A stretch of DNA of 64,000 nt from Pandoraea sp. (GTDB taxonomy: Bacteria; Pseudomonadota; Gammaproteobacteria; Burkholderiales; Burkholderiaceae). Each line of letters starts with the position of its first letter. Position 1 is the stretch's first letter. Under the pieces are notes generated by a model. It saw only the letters and a list, made by a program, of their open reading frames with translations, was not told where the DNA came from and ran no database searches. The translations under genes were made by a program, and so were the position numbers. Of this stretch, positions 8,267 through 15,804 are shown in pieces. The DNA is taken from positions 62,001 to 126,000 of the forward strand of contig NZ_SCSK01000001.1 in NCBI RefSeq assembly GCF_004297875.1. Direction: 5' to 3'.

Positions 8267-10592
8267 CGACCGTCTCAAACGAATCGTCAGTCGCGCGCTG
8301 GTTGCCACCGTCGCGGTGGTCGCCTTGGTGTTGCTTATTCTATTGGCGCTGGCAAGCGCCAACACCGAGTTTTTCGATCGCTATTACTCGTGGCTCTATG
8401 GCGCGAACGTCGCGGTCGCGCTGATTTTCCTGCTGATCTTTTTCTCGCTGATCTGGATCATCGTAGCGCGTTTGCGGCAGGGCAAATTCGGCACGCGCTT
8501 GCTTGCCAAGCTGGCGTTCTACTTTGCCCTGGTCGGCGTGTTGCCCGGAGTGATCATCTATCTGGTATCGCTCCAGTTCGTATCTCGCAGTATCGAATCG
8601 TGGTTCGACGTGCGCGTCGAGTCGGCGCTCGACTCCGGCCTTGAGCTTGGCCGGGCGGTGCTCGACAATGGGCTGAGCGATCTGCGCAACAAGGCGCATC
8701 TGGTTGCGGATCAACTGGCGGCAAGCGGCGACCCGACCTCGTCGCTGGGCCTGCTGCGCCTGCGTGACCAGTTCGGCCTGCAGGAGGCCACCGTGCTCGA
8801 CAGCAACGGCCGTGTGCTGGCCTCGGCCTCGAGCAATTTCAGTCAGTTGCTGCCCCAGGCGCCAACCGCCCTTGAACTGCGCCAGGCGCGCGCGCCGGGC
8901 GGCTATGCCGGATTCGAGGGCGGCAACGAGAGCATCGACAGCGGCGGCGACATCAAGAGCAGCGACGCGCAAAGCAATCAGCTGCGCTGGCTCGTCATCA
9001 TCCCGATACCGTCGTCGTATGGCGCGTCGCTGCGCAGCAGCCAGCGGTTGCTGCAAGTCACTCAGCTCGTGCCGCGTAATCTTGCCAGCAACGCCGAGGC
9101 GGTGCAGACCGCCTATCGCGAGTATCAGGAGAAGGCCCTGGGGCGCACGGGGCTGCGCAAAATGTATATCGGCACGCTGACCCTGAGCCTGTTCCTGGCG
9201 ACGTTCGTGGCAATGATGCTGGCGCTGGCGCTGGGCAACCAGCTGGCTCGCCCGCTGTTTTTGCTGGCCAAGGGCACCAAGGAGGTGGCCGAGGGCGACT
9301 ACACGCCCAAGCACGAGATGCGCACCAACGACGAGCTCGGCTTCCTGACCCAGGCGTTCAATGCGATGACACGCCAGCTGGCCGATGCCCGTATCGCGGT
9401 GGAGCATAATCGCCTGGCGCTGGAGAGCTCCAAGGCCTATCTCGAGAGTATTCTTTCCAACCTGACGGCCGGCGTGTTCGTGTTCGATCGCGAGTTTCGA
9501 ATGACGACGGCCAATCCGGGCGCCGAACGTATTTTCAAGCAGAGCTTCCAGGACGAGCTCAATCGCCTGCTCGACGATATACCGGCCCTGGTGGAATTTG
9601 GCGCGATCCTGCGCAAGGCGTTTGCCGATCAGGGAGCGAATGCCGAGCTCACGGGCGGGCATTGGCAACAGCAGATCGCGCTGACGCTGCCCAACGAGCC
9701 CGATCCGGTGACGTTGCTGGTGCGCGGGGCGCGCTTGCCCGAGGGTGCGCAAAACACCGGCGGCTATGTGGTGGTGTTCGACGACATCAGCGATGTGATT
9801 TCGGCCCAGCGTTCCGCAGCCTGGGGCGAGGTGGCGCGCCGGCTGGCGCACGAGATCAAGAATCCGCTGACGCCCATCCAGCTGTCGGCCGAACGGTTGC
9901 AGCACAAGCTGTCGGACAAGCTGCCGCCGGCCGATGCGGAAGTGCTGCGAAGGGGGGCTGCCACGATCGTCAATCAGGTCGCTGCGATGAAGCGGATGGT
10001 CGATGATTTTCGCGACTATGCGCGCACCCCGCCGGCCGTGTTGCAGAACCTCCAGCTCAACGACTTGATCGTCGAGGTGCTGGGCCTGTACGCCGACGAC
10101 GGCAGCCGTCACATCATCACCGCCAACCTGGCGGCCGATTTGCCGATTATTCGCGGCGATCCCACGCAATTGCGCCAAGTGATTCACAATTTGCTGCAAA
10201 ATGCGCAGGACGCGGTCGCTGAATCCGCAAACCCTCTTATCAGTATTGAAACGAAGACAGTAGAATACAAAGAAGGCGAGTCGCGCGACGGCGCACGCAA
10301 GCGCAATGCGGTGCGCCTGACGATCACCGACAGCGGCCCGGGATTTTCGGCGCGCATTCTCACTCGCGCCTTCGAGCCGTATGCCACCACCAAGGCCAAG
10401 GGAACGGGACTGGGGTTGGCGATGGTCAAGAAGATCATCGATGAGCACGACGCGCGCATCGACATCAGGAATCGACCGGGTCCCGACGGCGAGGGTGTGA
10501 TCGGTGCACAGATCGCGATTCTGTTCACGCAGTTGAAAGAAGACTCTGCGCCGTCCGGCGAGCAGACGGTGGAACACACGAAGGTAGCGTAA
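8256..10592 (+). CDS. ntrY: NtrY-type membrane sensor histidine kinase
   Basis: 778-residue inner-membrane kinase. Three hydrophobic segments lie near residues 15-35, 45-75 and 85-110, then a periplasmic stretch (about 110-290), another membrane segment (TLTLSLFLATFVAMMLALAL), a HAMP domain (about 330-385), a PAS domain (about 395-520), and the HisKA region with RLAHEIKNPLTPIQ, where the histidine is phosphorylated. The ATPase domain shows LRQVIHNLLQNAQDA, DSGPGFS and GTGLGLAM. It overlaps the DUF4390 gene and is followed by its regulator with no gap. NtrYX homologues respond to nitrogen or redox conditions in other proteobacteria; the signal here is not known. Confidence 0.9.
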   Translation: MANSDRLKRIVSRALVATVAVVALVLLILLALASANTEFFDRYYSWLYGANVAVALIFLLIFFSLIWIIVARLRQGKFGTRLLAKLAFYFALVGVLPGVIIYLVSLQFVSRSIESWFDVRVESALDSGLELGRAVLDNGLSDLRNKAHLVADQLAASGDPTSSLGLLRLRDQFGLQEATVLDSNGRVLASASSNFSQLLPQAPTALELRQARAPGGYAGFEGGNESIDSGGDIKSSDAQSNQLRWLVIIPIPSSYGASLRSSQRLLQVTQLVPRNLASNAEAVQTAYREYQEKALGRTGLRKMYIGTLTLSLFLATFVAMMLALALGNQLARPLFLLAKGTKEVAEGDYTPKHEMRTNDELGFLTQAFNAMTRQLADARIAVEHNRLALESSKAYLESILSNLTAGVFVFDREFRMTTANPGAERIFKQSFQDELNRLLDDIPALVEFGAILRKAFADQGANAELTGGHWQQQIALTLPNEPDPVTLLVRGARLPEGAQNTGGYVVVFDDISDVISAQRSAAWGEVARRLAHEIKNPLTPIQLSAERLQHKLSDKLPPADAEVLRRGAATIVNQVAAMKRMVDDFRDYARTPPAVLQNLQLNDLIVEVLGLYADDGSRHIITANLAADLPIIRGDPTQLRQVIHNLLQNAQDAVAESANPLISIETKTVEYKEGESRDGARKRNAVRLTITDSGPGFSARILTRAFEPYATTKAKGTGLGLAMVKKIIDEHDARIDIRNRPGPDGEGVIGAQIAILFTQLKEDSAPSGEQTVEHTKVA

Positions 10593-11318
10593 ATGGCAAC
10601 CATCTTGGTGGTGGACGACGAAATGGGTATCCGGGAGTTGCTCTCGGAAATTCTCAGCGACGAAGGTCATGTGGTGGAAGTGGCGGAGAACGCCCAGGCT
10701 GCGCGCGCCTATCGCGCGCAGCAGGTTCCGGATCTGGTCCTGCTCGATATCTGGATGCCCGATACCGATGGCGTGACGCTGCTCAAGGAGTGGGCCGCAC
10801 AGGGTCAACTGACGATGCCGGTCATCATGATGTCGGGACATGCAACGATCGATACCGCGGTCGAAGCGACCAAGATTGGCGCGCTGAATTTCCTGGAGAA
10901 GCCGATCGCATTGCAGAAATTGCTGCAGGCGGTCGCGCAGGGACTCGCCCACGGCAGACAGGACTCGGGCCCGGGCAAGGTCGGTGCCGCCGATGCGGCA
11001 GGTGTGGAGGTGGCCGGTCTCGACGACGAGTCCGATAGCTATGTCGATATCGACGAGGACGGGTTCGGCAATGGCGTGGCAAGCCGAGCCAGCACTCATG
11101 ACGGCACTGCGCCGGCGTCGTCCTCCGGCATTTCGTTCGATGTTCCGCTGCGCGAAGCGCGCGACGCCTTCGAGCGCGCCTATTTCGAGTACCACCTGAC
11201 CAAGGAAAACGGCAGCATGACGCGTGTGGCCGAGAAAACCGGGCTGGAACGGACGCATTTGTATCGCAAGCTCAAGCAATTGGGGGTTGAACTGAGCAGG
11301 GCCAAGCACGAACGCTGA
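10593..11318 (+). CDS. Short NtrX-like response regulator (receiver plus Fis-type HTH)
   Basis: 241-residue regulator, cognate to the upstream kinase. The receiver (residues 1-120) has VVDDE, the phospho-acceptor aspartate in LLDIWMPDTDG, and the conserved lysine in FLEKPIAL. An acidic, low-complexity linker (about 125-190) follows. The last 50 residues form a Fis-type DNA-binding motif (MTRVAEKTGLERTHLYRKLKQLG). The central sigma-54-interacting AAA+ domain of true NtrX (about 240 residues) is absent, so it cannot activate sigma-54 promoters in the usual way. The gene starts one base after the kinase stop. Confidence 0.88.
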   Translation: MATILVVDDEMGIRELLSEILSDEGHVVEVAENAQAARAYRAQQVPDLVLLDIWMPDTDGVTLLKEWAAQGQLTMPVIMMSGHATIDTAVEATKIGALNFLEKPIALQKLLQAVAQGLAHGRQDSGPGKVGAADAAGVEVAGLDDESDSYVDIDEDGFGNGVASRASTHDGTAPASSSGISFDVPLREARDAFERAYFEYHLTKENGSMTRVAEKTGLERTHLYRKLKQLGVELSRAKHER

Positions 11319-11344
11319 AACGCCGCCTATTTGTTGCAGGCGGC

Positions 11345-11373
11345 TTGCAGTCATACCGGGATTTGCTTATAAT
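11345..11373 (+). promoter_or_regulatory. Sigma-70 promoter of tRNA-Phe
   Basis: TTGCAG (11345-11350), a 17-bp spacer, and TATAAT (11368-11373) place transcription start only about 5 bp before the mature tRNA 5' end. Confidence 0.7.
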
Positions 11374-11384
11374 CTCGCTTCCTT

Positions 11385-11460
11385 GGCCCGGTAGCTCAGT
11401 TGGTAGAGCAGCGGATTGAAAATCCGTGTGTCGATGGTTCGATTCCGTCCCAGGCCACCA
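11385..11460 (+). tRNA. tRNA-Phe (anticodon GAA)
   Basis: 76-nt cloverleaf with encoded CCA. D stem GCTC/GAGC; anticodon stem GCGGA/TCCGT with loop TTGAAAA (anticodon GAA); T stem GATGG/CCGTC around TTCGATT. The acceptor arms GGCCCGG and CCAGGCC pair except for C5 with A68 (A at 11452), an uncommon mismatch. A transcription terminator follows 8 bp later and a recombinase remnant beyond it, so the tRNA marks the left edge of an accessory island. Confidence 0.95.
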
Positions 11461-12535
11461 AAATTAGACGCCCAACCTCTCTCGGTTGGGCGTTTTCATT
11501 TCTGCCGTTTCCCGCGCCATGCGGGTTTCCTGGCGATTTTGCGTGTGCCACGCGCCGCCCGGGACCGGGCCGATTTCGGCCTGGTTTGCCTATATTTCGC
11601 CCTCTGTTAAAGATCTCGGCCGGCACAATGGGCTCAAATGCGCCGTCCTTCCGGATCCACATCTCGGGCTGATTGACTACCCGATGCCTCTTGAGCTTGA
11701 ATGAAATCCGGTTGTAGATGTTGTTGCCGATGTACTTCTCGTTACTGAGCACCTGGCGGACGGTCGCACGGGTCCAGTCTCGACCCAGATCCGTGCCGAT
11801 ACATTGAGCGTTGAGCCGCGTTGCGATTTCCGACTCGGTCAACCCATCGTTGACGAACCAGCGATAGATCTGATTGACCGTGGCCACCTCCGGCTCAGGG
11901 CCCGGCATCAGAATCACGCGGTCGGTTTGTAGGCTCTTGTGGTCACCCCGCGCCAGTTCGGCCTTAAACGTACCGCTTTGGTCCACGAGGACGCGTCGCA
12001 GACCATAGCCGGCGGGGCCACCTTGACGATATCCCAGCTCGATCAGTCGACATTGCCCAGCGAAAACCTTGGCCGACAGTTCACGGCTGTATTCACCGGC
12101 CATTGCTCGTTTGACGCCTTTCACGATAGTGGAAACCGGCGAGCCATCGTTCTCAAACTGTTCAGCGCAGTATGTGACCTGAATGCCAGCTCGTCGGCAG
12201 ATGTATTCGTAATAGGCGCTTTCGTCGGCATCCTGGAAACGTCCCCACCGGCTGACGTCATAGACCAGGATCATCTCGAAATCAGCGTGACCAGACTCGA
12301 CGTCCCGAATCAACTGCTGGAGAGCGTGTCGCCCATCGATGCTCAGGCCACTCTTGCCTTCGTCCGCGTAGGTCCGGGCGATCTGGATGCCGCGACGATT
12401 CGCATACTCCCGGATCTTGTCCGCCTGGTTCTCCGTCGAATACTGCTGATGTTCGGTCGACATCCGGACATATTCTGCTGCCCGATGAACGGCCGGCGAG
12501 GGCGTGGCGTCGCTAGGGTCTTCTTCTTGCAACAT
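11396..12535 (-). pseudogene. Serine recombinase, 3'-truncated
   Basis: Large serine recombinase (resolvase/invertase fold plus the recombinase domain). From ATG 12535 it reads MLQEEDPSDAT, then YVRMSTEHQQYS with the catalytic serine, YADEGKSGLS, VYDVSRWGRF, and a recombinase domain (IYRWFVNDGLTESEIATRLN ... WTRATVRQVLSNEKYIGN). Recognisable sequence stops at VPAEIFNR, around 11603. The frame then continues through unrelated sequence, reading antisense through the tRNA terminator and ending at 11396 inside tRNA-Phe. Relatives continue for a further one to two hundred or more residues, so this copy has probably lost its coiled-coil and zinc-binding C-terminus and is presumably inactive. An open frame extends upstream to 13000 but does not look like family sequence. 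Confidence 0.8.
11469..11497 (+). terminator. Rho-independent terminator after tRNA-Phe
   Basis: Perfect 9-bp stem CGCCCAACC / GGTTGGGCG with a 6-base loop followed by TTTTC, 8 bp past the tRNA. Confidence 0.8.
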
Positions 12536-12701
12536 GGCAACCGATCGCGTGAGTGAAACGATTGAACGCTCTCGGATTCCCGTTGCCCGTTGGCTGCGTT
12601 CCGGGAGCAGGAAGCTCGTGGTGCCGCCGAATTTACGCCCATGCAGGATGTTCGAGAGATGGTGTGAGAAAGACGGTAAGGGCCGGCTTTTTCGATGTCG
12701 A

Positions 12702-13148
12702 TCACGTCCTCTCTTTGCACGCATCCTTTTTGCACGGGCAGTCGACGCAAACCGGCTCGATCGCGACAAGCCACGAAGCCTTCGGCTCTCGTCCTGGCGC
12801 GGCAGCCAGCCGAATCCAGTACAGCCCTGGGGCGATCGGCGACACGTCCATCTTTGCAAAATCGCCGAACGAGCTTTGGGGCTGATCCCGATGTTGAGCT
12901 CGGTTACGGGCCACATAATCCGGATGGTCGCTCCGGTACTGGCGCCAGTAATCCGGGTGACGCTTTTGCCAGGCGCGCTGTGCGTCCCGCTGGTTGTCAC
13001 GGTAATCGGGATCGGTGCTGAGCTTCTCCCGCTGCCACTGACGCTTTCGAGCTCGCTGACATGTCGATGACGAGCAGTAGGTCTGATGTGGTGTTTGCGG
13101 GCGCGGTTCGAACAGGTCGCCGCAGCAAATACAGGGCTTGAGTGCCAT
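12702..13148 (-). CDS. Small cysteine-rich protein that accompanies serine recombinases
   Basis: 148-residue basic protein starting at ATG 13148 behind a GGGAGA ribosome site; an in-frame start at 13181 is possible. The N-terminus carries a likely zinc-binding set (CICCGDLF ... YCSSSTCQRARKRQWQREK), then a stretch rich in Arg/Gln/Tyr/Asp (DYRDNQRDAQRAWQKRHPDY), and ends with CVDCPCKKDAC. From memory this type of protein is commonly encoded just upstream of recombinases of the neighbouring kind, which suggests an accessory or DNA-binding role in the mobile element. Exact function unknown. It is transcribed toward the truncated recombinase. Confidence 0.7.
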   Translation of the reverse strand: MALKPCICCGDLFEPRPQTPHQTYCSSSTCQRARKRQWQREKLSTDPDYRDNQRDAQRAWQKRHPDYWRQYRSDHPDYVARNRAQHRDQPQSSFGDFAKMDVSPIAPGLYWIRLAAAPGREPKASWLVAIEPVCVDCPCKKDACKERT

Positions 13149-13263
13149 CCATGTCTCCCGCAGGAATGGGCGCCCGATCATGCTTACGTGTGTAAGCGCG
13201 ATTGAATGCGTTCATTGGTGCTGGTTGACGACCGGGGCATAGATATTGAATATTTAATTATGT

Positions 13264-13284
13264 GTTAACGTAGTAGAAGTTAAC
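13264..13284. repeat. Inverted GTTAAC boxes, possible operator
   Basis: Two copies of the palindrome GTTAAC (13264-13269 and 13279-13284), centres 15 bp apart, in an AT-rich patch between the divergent recombinase-side gene and the island genes to the right. Position and symmetry suit a regulator site or promoter region; nothing proves it. Confidence 0.3.
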
Positions 13285-13301
13285 AAGGCAGAGCCCTGTC
13301 A

Positions 13302-13564
13302 GTGCAAAAGGGGAAGAAGTCATTGACGATCAATGGCTTGGCGCGCGGCAAACCCTCTGAAGTTTGTGTGCGCAAGACGAACACGCATGTGGACACCTTT
13401 CTCGGATTCACGGTGGATGAGCGATTGTCCCCAAGGTAGACACATGGTTTTCACAGCAATTGCCCGACGAAATCCAGCCGTTGTTCACAGGTCGGCAGTG
13501 GAAGGAGCGAGCGCGAGCTGTGAACCATGAAAAATGGAGACCAAAGGCCTATGGCCAAGTCTGA
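13302..13564 (+). pseudogene. Small gene of unknown function, apparently split by a -1 frameshift
   Basis: From GTG 13302 a 45-codon frame (VQKGKKSLTINGLARGKPSE ... TVDERLSPR) stops at TAG 13437. In the -1 frame the sequence continues without stops as KVDTWFSQQLPDEIQPLFTG and HEKWRPKAYGQV to TGA 13562. That second part has no good start codon of its own, yet reads like ordinary protein and overlaps the next gene by 14 bp in typical operon style. A shift at the CCCC run (13429-13432) would join both halves into an 87-residue protein. It may be a decayed gene, a sequencing error or programmed frameshifting. No family recognised. Confidence 0.4.
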
Positions 13565-14297
13565 TGAAGATTCGATTTTCGAAAAGAAATCACCCGAGCA
13601 GGTGATCATGGAAGCAGGGGCCAAGGTACTGCAGGCCGGCATCTGGTTGATTCGGAATGGCTACGGAAGGATGCTGCTTCTTCCGTACGCGTCCCCATCC
13701 GGTGCGTACTGGCGATGTGAGTTTCACCCGGTTGGCCGGCCGAGCCGGACAATCTTCCGGTACACGAGCGGCAGCGAGGCCAAATATCTCGAAAATCACT
13801 GCGGTGGATCCATACGCTCAAGCGTGTCGCCCGAGAAGCTGGCGCAGGCGATCATGAAAAGCGTACCGGACGACGTCAAGTCGTCGTGCGAAGGACCAGC
13901 CTCTCCTGAGACGCTCCGCTGGCTGGTGCTGCTCGAGGCCGCAGTCGATGGCGGTTTTCTGGCAGAAGCGTTCCACGACTACACCGAGGATTATTCGCGG
14001 TGGGAGCTGGTTAGCTTGATTCGAGGCAATGGCGACCCAATTCCTGCGCCTCCGGGTTATGTAAAACCTGGCGAGGAGTGCAGCGCCGTCGATCTGGAAT
14101 GGCGGGACGGCGAGGCAGCATGGAACGCTGTTGCCAGTGACGAGGAGCTCCTGATCGGATTGGAGACGCTCAGCGACGACGAACGATGCTATGAGCTAGC
14201 CGATCGCGTTCGACGCGGGTTTGCAGAAACGACGGACGGATTTGAGGCCAGACGCCTCTTGCGTGCCGTAATTGGCACGCTCTCGAAGTTGGAGTGA
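13551..14297 (+). CDS. Hypothetical island protein
   Basis: 248 residues from ATG 13551 (an in-frame ATG at 13527 is also possible). No family recognised. The N-terminal half (about residues 10-110) looks like a mixed alpha/beta domain with aromatic patches (YWRCEFHPVGRPSRTIFRY); the C-terminal half is acidic and helical (WRDGEAAWNAVASDEELLIG, LSDDERCYELADRVRRGF). No membrane segment or signal peptide. It overlaps the preceding small ORF, implying joint translation, and is followed 81 bp later by the YaaW-like gene. Codon use is less GC-biased than in the flanking core genes, in keeping with acquired DNA. Confidence 0.65.
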   Translation: MAKSDEDSIFEKKSPEQVIMEAGAKVLQAGIWLIRNGYGRMLLLPYASPSGAYWRCEFHPVGRPSRTIFRYTSGSEAKYLENHCGGSIRSSVSPEKLAQAIMKSVPDDVKSSCEGPASPETLRWLVLLEAAVDGGFLAEAFHDYTEDYSRWELVSLIRGNGDPIPAPPGYVKPGEECSAVDLEWRDGEAAWNAVASDEELLIGLETLSDDERCYELADRVRRGFAETTDGFEARRLLRAVIGTLSKLE

Positions 14298-14378
14298 TTG
14301 CAAGTGCGCAACGAATCTGTTGCGGGTGCGAATTATTGAACTGAGGCAAGTTCACGACGATAAGCTACGGGAAGAAAA

Positions 14379-15182
14379 ATGGCATACGAATTGAATTCGC
14401 TGTTGATGAAATGCGAGGCAGATGATTTTTCGTTTTTGATCGATAGAATTGAGAGTTTCACGAACCTATCGTCAGATACCGAATTGAACGAGGCGCTTGG
14501 TTCCTTTAAGCAAGGCGGCCGTCGATCCCAAAAAGAGTCGCTGGCAAAGACTTTAGAGCGAGAAATTCGCTATCTTGGCAGCTCAGACATTGCGTACGCG
14601 TACAGAAAATTGACATCTTCGGAGGAGCCGGCGGGAGTTAGCATCCATGAAATCATCGAGGATGTGAGCAAGAAATTAAAGGTAAGGCAGAAATTAATTG
14701 GTGGTGTCGAGGCGAAGCTTGAAAGATTGGTGAAATTCACCGTAGAAAAGATGTTTTTCGAACTAAAGCCTGAGCAACAACGTGAGATGTTTGATAAAGC
14801 GGGGGTGGGGAAGGATCAGCAGGATGAGTTTTTCGATAAGATTAAGAAAAACAAAGCATATTTTCTGCCGATATTGTTTTCTCTGCTCGGCCCCGAAATA
14901 ACTGCGACGATCGTTCAGGGGCTCGCTGTTGCAGCGATAGCGGCTTTCATTGGGCGTAAAGCTGCTGAAGAGCTTTTAAAGAATCTCATTGCGAGGTTCC
15001 CTTGGTGGGCTGAGTGGTTAGGTCCGATAGTATGGGGGCTCAGTCTCGGCTGGCTGGCGATTGACCTGCAAGGGGCTGCTAATCGCAAAACCATCCCCGT
15101 TCTTCTATACCTTGGCATTGTCGGTCTGCGGGATGGTCCGGAGGACGGCGACGCATTTTGGTCCGAGCCATCGTCAGACTAA
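14379..15182 (+). CDS. YaaW-like (UPF0174) membrane-associated protein
   Basis: 267 residues with a GGGAAGAAAA ribosome site before ATG 14379. The pattern of the central part (DIAYAYRKL, then IIEDVSKKLKVRQ, then VKFTVEKMF) and the late RKTIPVLLYLGIVGLR segment resembles E. coli YaaW, a poorly characterised protein. Two hydrophobic stretches, AYFLPILFSLLGPEITATIV extending into GLAVAAIAAFIG and WLGPIVWGLSLGWLAI, suggest a membrane hairpin. The DNA is clearly more AT-rich than the chromosome (many AAA, ATT and GAA codons), a sign of horizontal transfer. Some YaaW relatives occur near accessory or defence genes; its role here is unknown. Confidence 0.6.
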   Translation: MAYELNSLLMKCEADDFSFLIDRIESFTNLSSDTELNEALGSFKQGGRRSQKESLAKTLEREIRYLGSSDIAYAYRKLTSSEEPAGVSIHEIIEDVSKKLKVRQKLIGGVEAKLERLVKFTVEKMFFELKPEQQREMFDKAGVGKDQQDEFFDKIKKNKAYFLPILFSLLGPEITATIVQGLAVAAIAAFIGRKAAEELLKNLIARFPWWAEWLGPIVWGLSLGWLAIDLQGAANRKTIPVLLYLGIVGLRDGPEDGDAFWSEPSSD

Positions 15183-15339
15183 CTTGACCTGGCGGGAAAT
15201 TGGATCTCGACGAGATGGGCAATGGCCGGCCGACGAATCGGATGTCGCTGACCGATAACTGATACCATCGGCCGTTCGGGGAGGGGGCAGCTTGTCGATC
15301 AGGCGGCCCTTCATTGCTGATCGCAAACAGATAAGAAGA

Positions 15340-15804
15340 ATGGCGAAACCTGATTTCCCACCGCTGCTGCAGCCGGGAATGCACAACATGACGATTCAAG
15401 GTCTCCACGCCTTGGCCGTTGCGCCATTCGGCGCAGACCTCCGCCGCCAGGATCTGCACCAGAACCTGGCCAGGTGGTATGGGGCGTTGCAGGCACTGGG
15501 CATAGGCGGCACATTGTGGCTCGACGGTTCATTTTTGACAGAAAAGCCGTCCCCGGGCGATATCGATTGCGTATTGTGGAATCCGCGCTGGGTCAATGGC
15601 CACGTCAACGTGACTGCTGCGCTGCGGCAGCAAGTGGATAACTTATTGAACAGAGCAGCGGCAGAGAACATCTTCAACCTGGATCTTTACATCGAGATGT
15701 CTCCGCAAGATGATGTTTTTCATAGAGAGGCATATTGGCGTGGTGTCCTTGGATTCGGGCACGACCGTGTCTCGGCGAAGGGCTTTGCGGAGATTCACTT
15801 ATGA
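15340..15804 (+). CDS. DUF6932-like nucleotidyltransferase-fold protein
   Basis: 154 residues from ATG 15340. An in-frame TTG at 15292 has a better ribosome site (GGGAGGGGG) and would add 16 residues. The opening FPPLLQPGMHNMTIQGL and the motif GSFLTEKPSPGDIDCVL (about residues 60-77) match the DUF6932 family. GS...DID is the signature of a minimal nucleotidyltransferase fold, with two metal-binding aspartates in DID and a third acidic position possibly in NLDLYIE. The stop overlaps the next gene (ATGA), so both are made as a unit. Such pairs resemble toxin-antitoxin or defence modules, but this is inference. Confidence 0.65.
   Translation: MAKPDFPPLLQPGMHNMTIQGLHALAVAPFGADLRRQDLHQNLARWYGALQALGIGGTLWLDGSFLTEKPSPGDIDCVLWNPRWVNGHVNVTAALRQQVDNLLNRAAAENIFNLDLYIEMSPQDDVFHREAYWRGVLGFGHDRVSAKGFAEIHL

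Noticed and set aside
8340-11354. 1004-codon open frame on the minus strand
   Set aside because: It lies wholly opposite ntrY and ntrX, has no domain, and long antisense frames are common in GC-rich DNA.
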